Source: Pseudomonadota bacterium
GTDB taxonomy: Bacteria; Desulfobacterota; Syntrophia; Syntrophales; UBA5619
Assembly (NCBI GenBank): GCA_018827585.1
Contig: JAHJXP010000128.1
Span: 1-8,400 of the forward strand
DNA: 8,400 nt
Direction of reading: 5' to 3'
In this document: positions 6,126-8,400 of the stretch, one piece after another
Position numbering within the stretch: the stretch's first letter is position 1
How the letters are laid out: each line of letters opens with the position of its first letter
The notes under the pieces: generated by a model
The model's input: the letters and a program-made list of their open reading frames with translations, nothing else
Database searches by the model: none
Told to the model about the DNA's origin: nothing
Made by a program: the position numbers and the translations under genes

Positions 6126-7409
6126 TTGAAGAGCGTCTACGATATATTTAAGGAGCGGGGATTTATCGAACAGATCACCGCTGAACCGTTGATCAGAGAT
6201 CTTCTCGAATCCAGGAAAATAACCTGCTATATCGGCTTTGACCCGTCGGCGGCGAGCCTGCATATCGGGTCGCTGGTGCCAATCATGTCCCTGGCCCACA
6301 TGCAACGGCACGGCCACCGGTCGGTCGCCCTGGTTGGGGGAGGCACCGGTTTGATCGGAGATCCTTCCGGCAAGACGGAGATGCGCCAGATTCTCACCCG
6401 GGAACAGATCGATCACAATGCCCGCTGTCTGCAGCGACAGCTCTCAAGATATATTGATTTCGACGCAGACAGGGCGATCCTGCTGAACAACGCCGATTGG
6501 CTCACCGGTTTGAATTACATCGAATTTCTCCGGGATATCGGACGGCATTTCAGCGTGAACAGGATGCTCGCGGCCGAGAGCTATCGGATTCGTCTCGAAA
6601 AAGGACTCAATTTTATTGAATTCAACTACATGCTACTGCAGGCCTACGATTTTCTCCATCTCTTTGAACATTACGACTGCCTTATGCAGATGGGGGGAAA
6701 TGACCAGTGGGGCAACATGGTGGCCGGTATCGATTTGATCCGGAGGGTGGCAGGTAAAGAGGCCTTCTGCATGACTTTCCCCCTGATCACCACTGCGCAG
6801 GGCCACAAGATGGGAAAGACGGAAAAGGGGACGGTATGGCTCGATGCAGGGCTCACCTCTCCATACGAGTATTACCAGTACTGGATCAACACCGAGGATG
6901 CAGACGTGGAACGTTTCCTGTCCCTTTTTACCTTCCTGCCGATTGAGGAGATCCGGGCGGTGAGGACGCTGACCGACGCCCGTCTCAATATGGCCAAAGC
7001 CGTTCTGGCCTTTGAAGCGACGAAGATCACCCACGGGGAGGAGGAAACGGTGGCCGCCTGGAGGGCCTCGGCAAAGGCTTTTGGTGCGAAACCTGTGGAA
7101 GAGGGATTGTTCCCGTCCAGCGCTATTCCGCGAGGGCTGGAGGTTCTCGACAGCTCCGCCATGCCTTCCATTGAAAAGAGCCGCGCGGCGCTGGTTGCGG
7201 GTATATCCGCTTTCGAGCTTTTCCAGGAAGCCGGCCTGTGTTCCTCCCGGGGAGAGGCAAAACGGCTGATTGCCCAGGGCGGCGGCTATGTCAATGACAG
7301 GCCGATCGCGGCCGTCGACGAAAAGATCGGGCTTCAGCATGCGGACGACAACGGTGAAATCCGCCTGCGGAAGGGTAAAAAGAAGTATGCGATCGTCTTC
7401 GTAAGATGA
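6126..7409 (+). CDS. tyrS: Tyrosyl-tRNA synthetase
   Basis: The enzyme activates tyrosine with ATP and loads it onto tRNA-Tyr in the cytoplasm. From the TTG at 6126 it is 427 residues, close to the roughly 424 of the E. coli enzyme. The class I catalytic domain shows CYIGFDPSAASLHIGSL with the HIGS signature at 46-49, a GGGTGLIGDPSGK segment, a GGNDQWGN tyrosine-site segment, and KMGKT at 228-232 as the second signature (KFGKT/KMSKS type). A C-terminal S4 RNA-binding domain spans about 360-425, including CSSRGEAKRLIAQGGGYVN. The start is chosen because family proteins begin just before SVYDIFKERGFIEQ and a G-rich site (6114-6118) sits seven bases upstream. An in-frame TTG at 6042 also has a good upstream site (AAGGAGCGAGGA) but would add 28 residues with no family resemblance. 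Confidence 0.96.
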   Translation: MKSVYDIFKERGFIEQITAEPLIRDLLESRKITCYIGFDPSAASLHIGSLVPIMSLAHMQRHGHRSVALVGGGTGLIGDPSGKTEMRQILTREQIDHNARCLQRQLSRYIDFDADRAILLNNADWLTGLNYIEFLRDIGRHFSVNRMLAAESYRIRLEKGLNFIEFNYMLLQAYDFLHLFEHYDCLMQMGGNDQWGNMVAGIDLIRRVAGKEAFCMTFPLITTAQGHKMGKTEKGTVWLDAGLTSPYEYYQYWINTEDADVERFLSLFTFLPIEEIRAVRTLTDARLNMAKAVLAFEATKITHGEEETVAAWRASAKAFGAKPVEEGLFPSSAIPRGLEVLDSSAMPSIEKSRAALVAGISAFELFQEAGLCSSRGEAKRLIAQGGGYVNDRPIAAVDEKIGLQHADDNGEIRLRKGKKKYAIVFVR

Positions 7410-7497
7410 AGGGCGGCCGGTTCTCCAAACAGACTCCTGATGAATATTCACAGTGATTTCAAATCCATGAATGGGACGAAAAAATTTAAATTAATGC

Positions 7498-7526
7498 TTG
7501 ACACTTGAAATCAGAAAAGGTAGAAG
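7498..7526 (+). promoter_or_regulatory. rRNA promoter P1 with UP-like element
   Basis: TTGACA (7498-7503) is followed after 17 bases by TAGAAG (7521-7526), four of six matches to the -10 consensus. An uninterrupted A/T stretch, AAAAAATTTAAATTAAT, lies directly upstream (about 7479-7495), where an alpha-CTD-binding UP element would sit. These are the usual marks of a strong rRNA promoter. Confidence 0.58.
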
Positions 7527-7539
7527 CCTCCCTCGTTCG

Positions 7540-7568
7540 TTGACAAGGGTAGTTGGAAAAATGAAATT
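7540..7568 (+). promoter_or_regulatory. Possible weak rRNA promoter with a consensus -35
   Basis: TTGACA (7540-7545) is a perfect -35 hexamer, but the base stretch at 17 bases spacing is GAAATT (7563-7568), only three matches to the -10 consensus. It could be a weak promoter or a polymerase trapping site. Alone it would not be convincing; its place in a row of similar hexamers is the reason to list it. Confidence 0.25.
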
Positions 7569-7580
7569 TTGATTTTCCCC

Positions 7581-7610
7581 TTGACTTCTCCAATGCAAAA
7601 GATGTAAAAT
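7581..7610 (+). promoter_or_regulatory. rRNA promoter P2
   Basis: TTGACT (7581-7586) and TAAAAT (7605-7610) are each one base from consensus and are 18 bases apart. An A/T-rich tract (about 7556-7576) precedes the -35. Transcription would start near 7617, at the left arm of a small hairpin (CCCTCC/GGAGGG, 7617-7622 with 7628-7633). This is the best -10 element in the spacer. Confidence 0.65.
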
Positions 7611-7663
7611 ACAAATCCCTCCGGAATGGAGGGGCAGCGAGAAGCAAGTTGTAGAAATTGTTC

Positions 7664-7692
7664 TTGACAGGGAATAAAAGTTAGTTTACTTC
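7664..7692 (+). promoter_or_regulatory. Possible weak promoter proximal to 16S
   Basis: TTGACA (7664-7669) is perfect, but at 17 bases spacing the downstream hexamer is TACTTC (7687-7692), a poor -10. If used, transcripts would start near 7699 and would still include the boxA-like site. Confidence 0.25.
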
Positions 7693-7710
7693 CGACCGCT
7701 CGTTTCTAAC

Positions 7711-7724
7711 TGGCTCTTTGGAAA
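7711..7724 (+). promoter_or_regulatory. boxA-like rRNA antitermination site in the 16S leader
   Basis: TGGCTCTTTGGAAA resembles the boxA core (TGCTCTTTAACA in E. coli) bound by NusB-NusE to make rRNA transcription resistant to Rho. It lies about 80-90 bases before the predicted 16S 5' end, the usual place in the leader. Confidence 0.6.
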
Positions 7725-7775
7725 TTGAATAGAGGGATAATTGATTTGTGGGTCCTTTTATACACGTAACAAAAG

Positions 7776-7789
7776 GGAGAGCAATCTCC
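7776..7789 (+). other. GNRA-capped hairpin just upstream of the 16S 5' end
   Basis: GGAGA (7776-7780) and TCTCC (7785-7789) form a 5-bp stem around GCAA, a stable tetraloop. It ends about 13 bases before the predicted mature 16S 5' end and may help leader folding or processing. The partner strand of any RNase III stem would lie beyond the window. Confidence 0.4.
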
Positions 7790-7802
7790 TTGAACGGGAT
7801 TA

Positions 7803-8400
<598 letters not shown>

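Noticed and set aside
6633..7451. Open frame on the - strand opposite tyrS (272 codons)
   Set aside because: It is an antisense shadow of a complete TyrRS gene with no domain features.

Overview
The window looks like a chromosomal segment from a Deltaproteobacterium (Desulfobacterota), most plausibly a Syntrophaceae/Syntrophales relative of Syntrophus or Smithella. Three things point there: the 16S rRNA sequence read by eye, the gene order cell division genes / 6S RNA / RNase Y / YmdB-type phosphodiesterase / TyrRS / rRNA operon, and a TAXI-type TRAP transporter, which is common in syntrophs. The lineage is an inference; no alignment was run. All convincing genes are on the + strand.

Layout. 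Positions 1-1405 hold the C-terminal part of a fused (4TM/12TM) TRAP transporter permease, cut by the left edge. Its periplasmic TAXI-family solute receptor follows at 1498-2514; its ribosome-binding site and start codon have been copied in frame by an exact 30-bp tandem duplication. A strong GC hairpin closes this module. A clean sigma-70-like promoter (2632-2660) then opens a housekeeping cluster: a ZapB-like coiled-coil protein (2736-2963), a zapA gene split by a single-base frameshift (2985-3262), a likely 6S RNA (about 3271-3408), rny (RNase Y, 3577-5145), a YmdB/TIGR00282 phosphodiesterase (5155-5949) and tyrS (6126-7409). A 393-bp spacer after tyrS carries tandem promoters with A/T-rich upstream elements, a boxA-like antitermination site and leader hairpins. 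It leads into the 5' part of a 16S rRNA gene that runs off the right edge.

How it works together. The first module imports a small organic acid or similar solute, using the receptor to capture it and an ion gradient through the permease. The second cluster covers Z-ring assembly (ZapB, ZapA), global control of RNA polymerase (6S RNA), mRNA turnover (RNase Y with its common neighbour YmdB) and tyrosine charging of tRNA, next to an rRNA operon. This is growth-related core gene content. I see no defence system, prophage, CRISPR array or insertion sequence. The points worth a second look are local: the duplicated start region of the receptor gene, the broken zapA, the 6S RNA candidate, the run of non-ATG starts and the regularly spaced -35-like hexamers before the rRNA gene.
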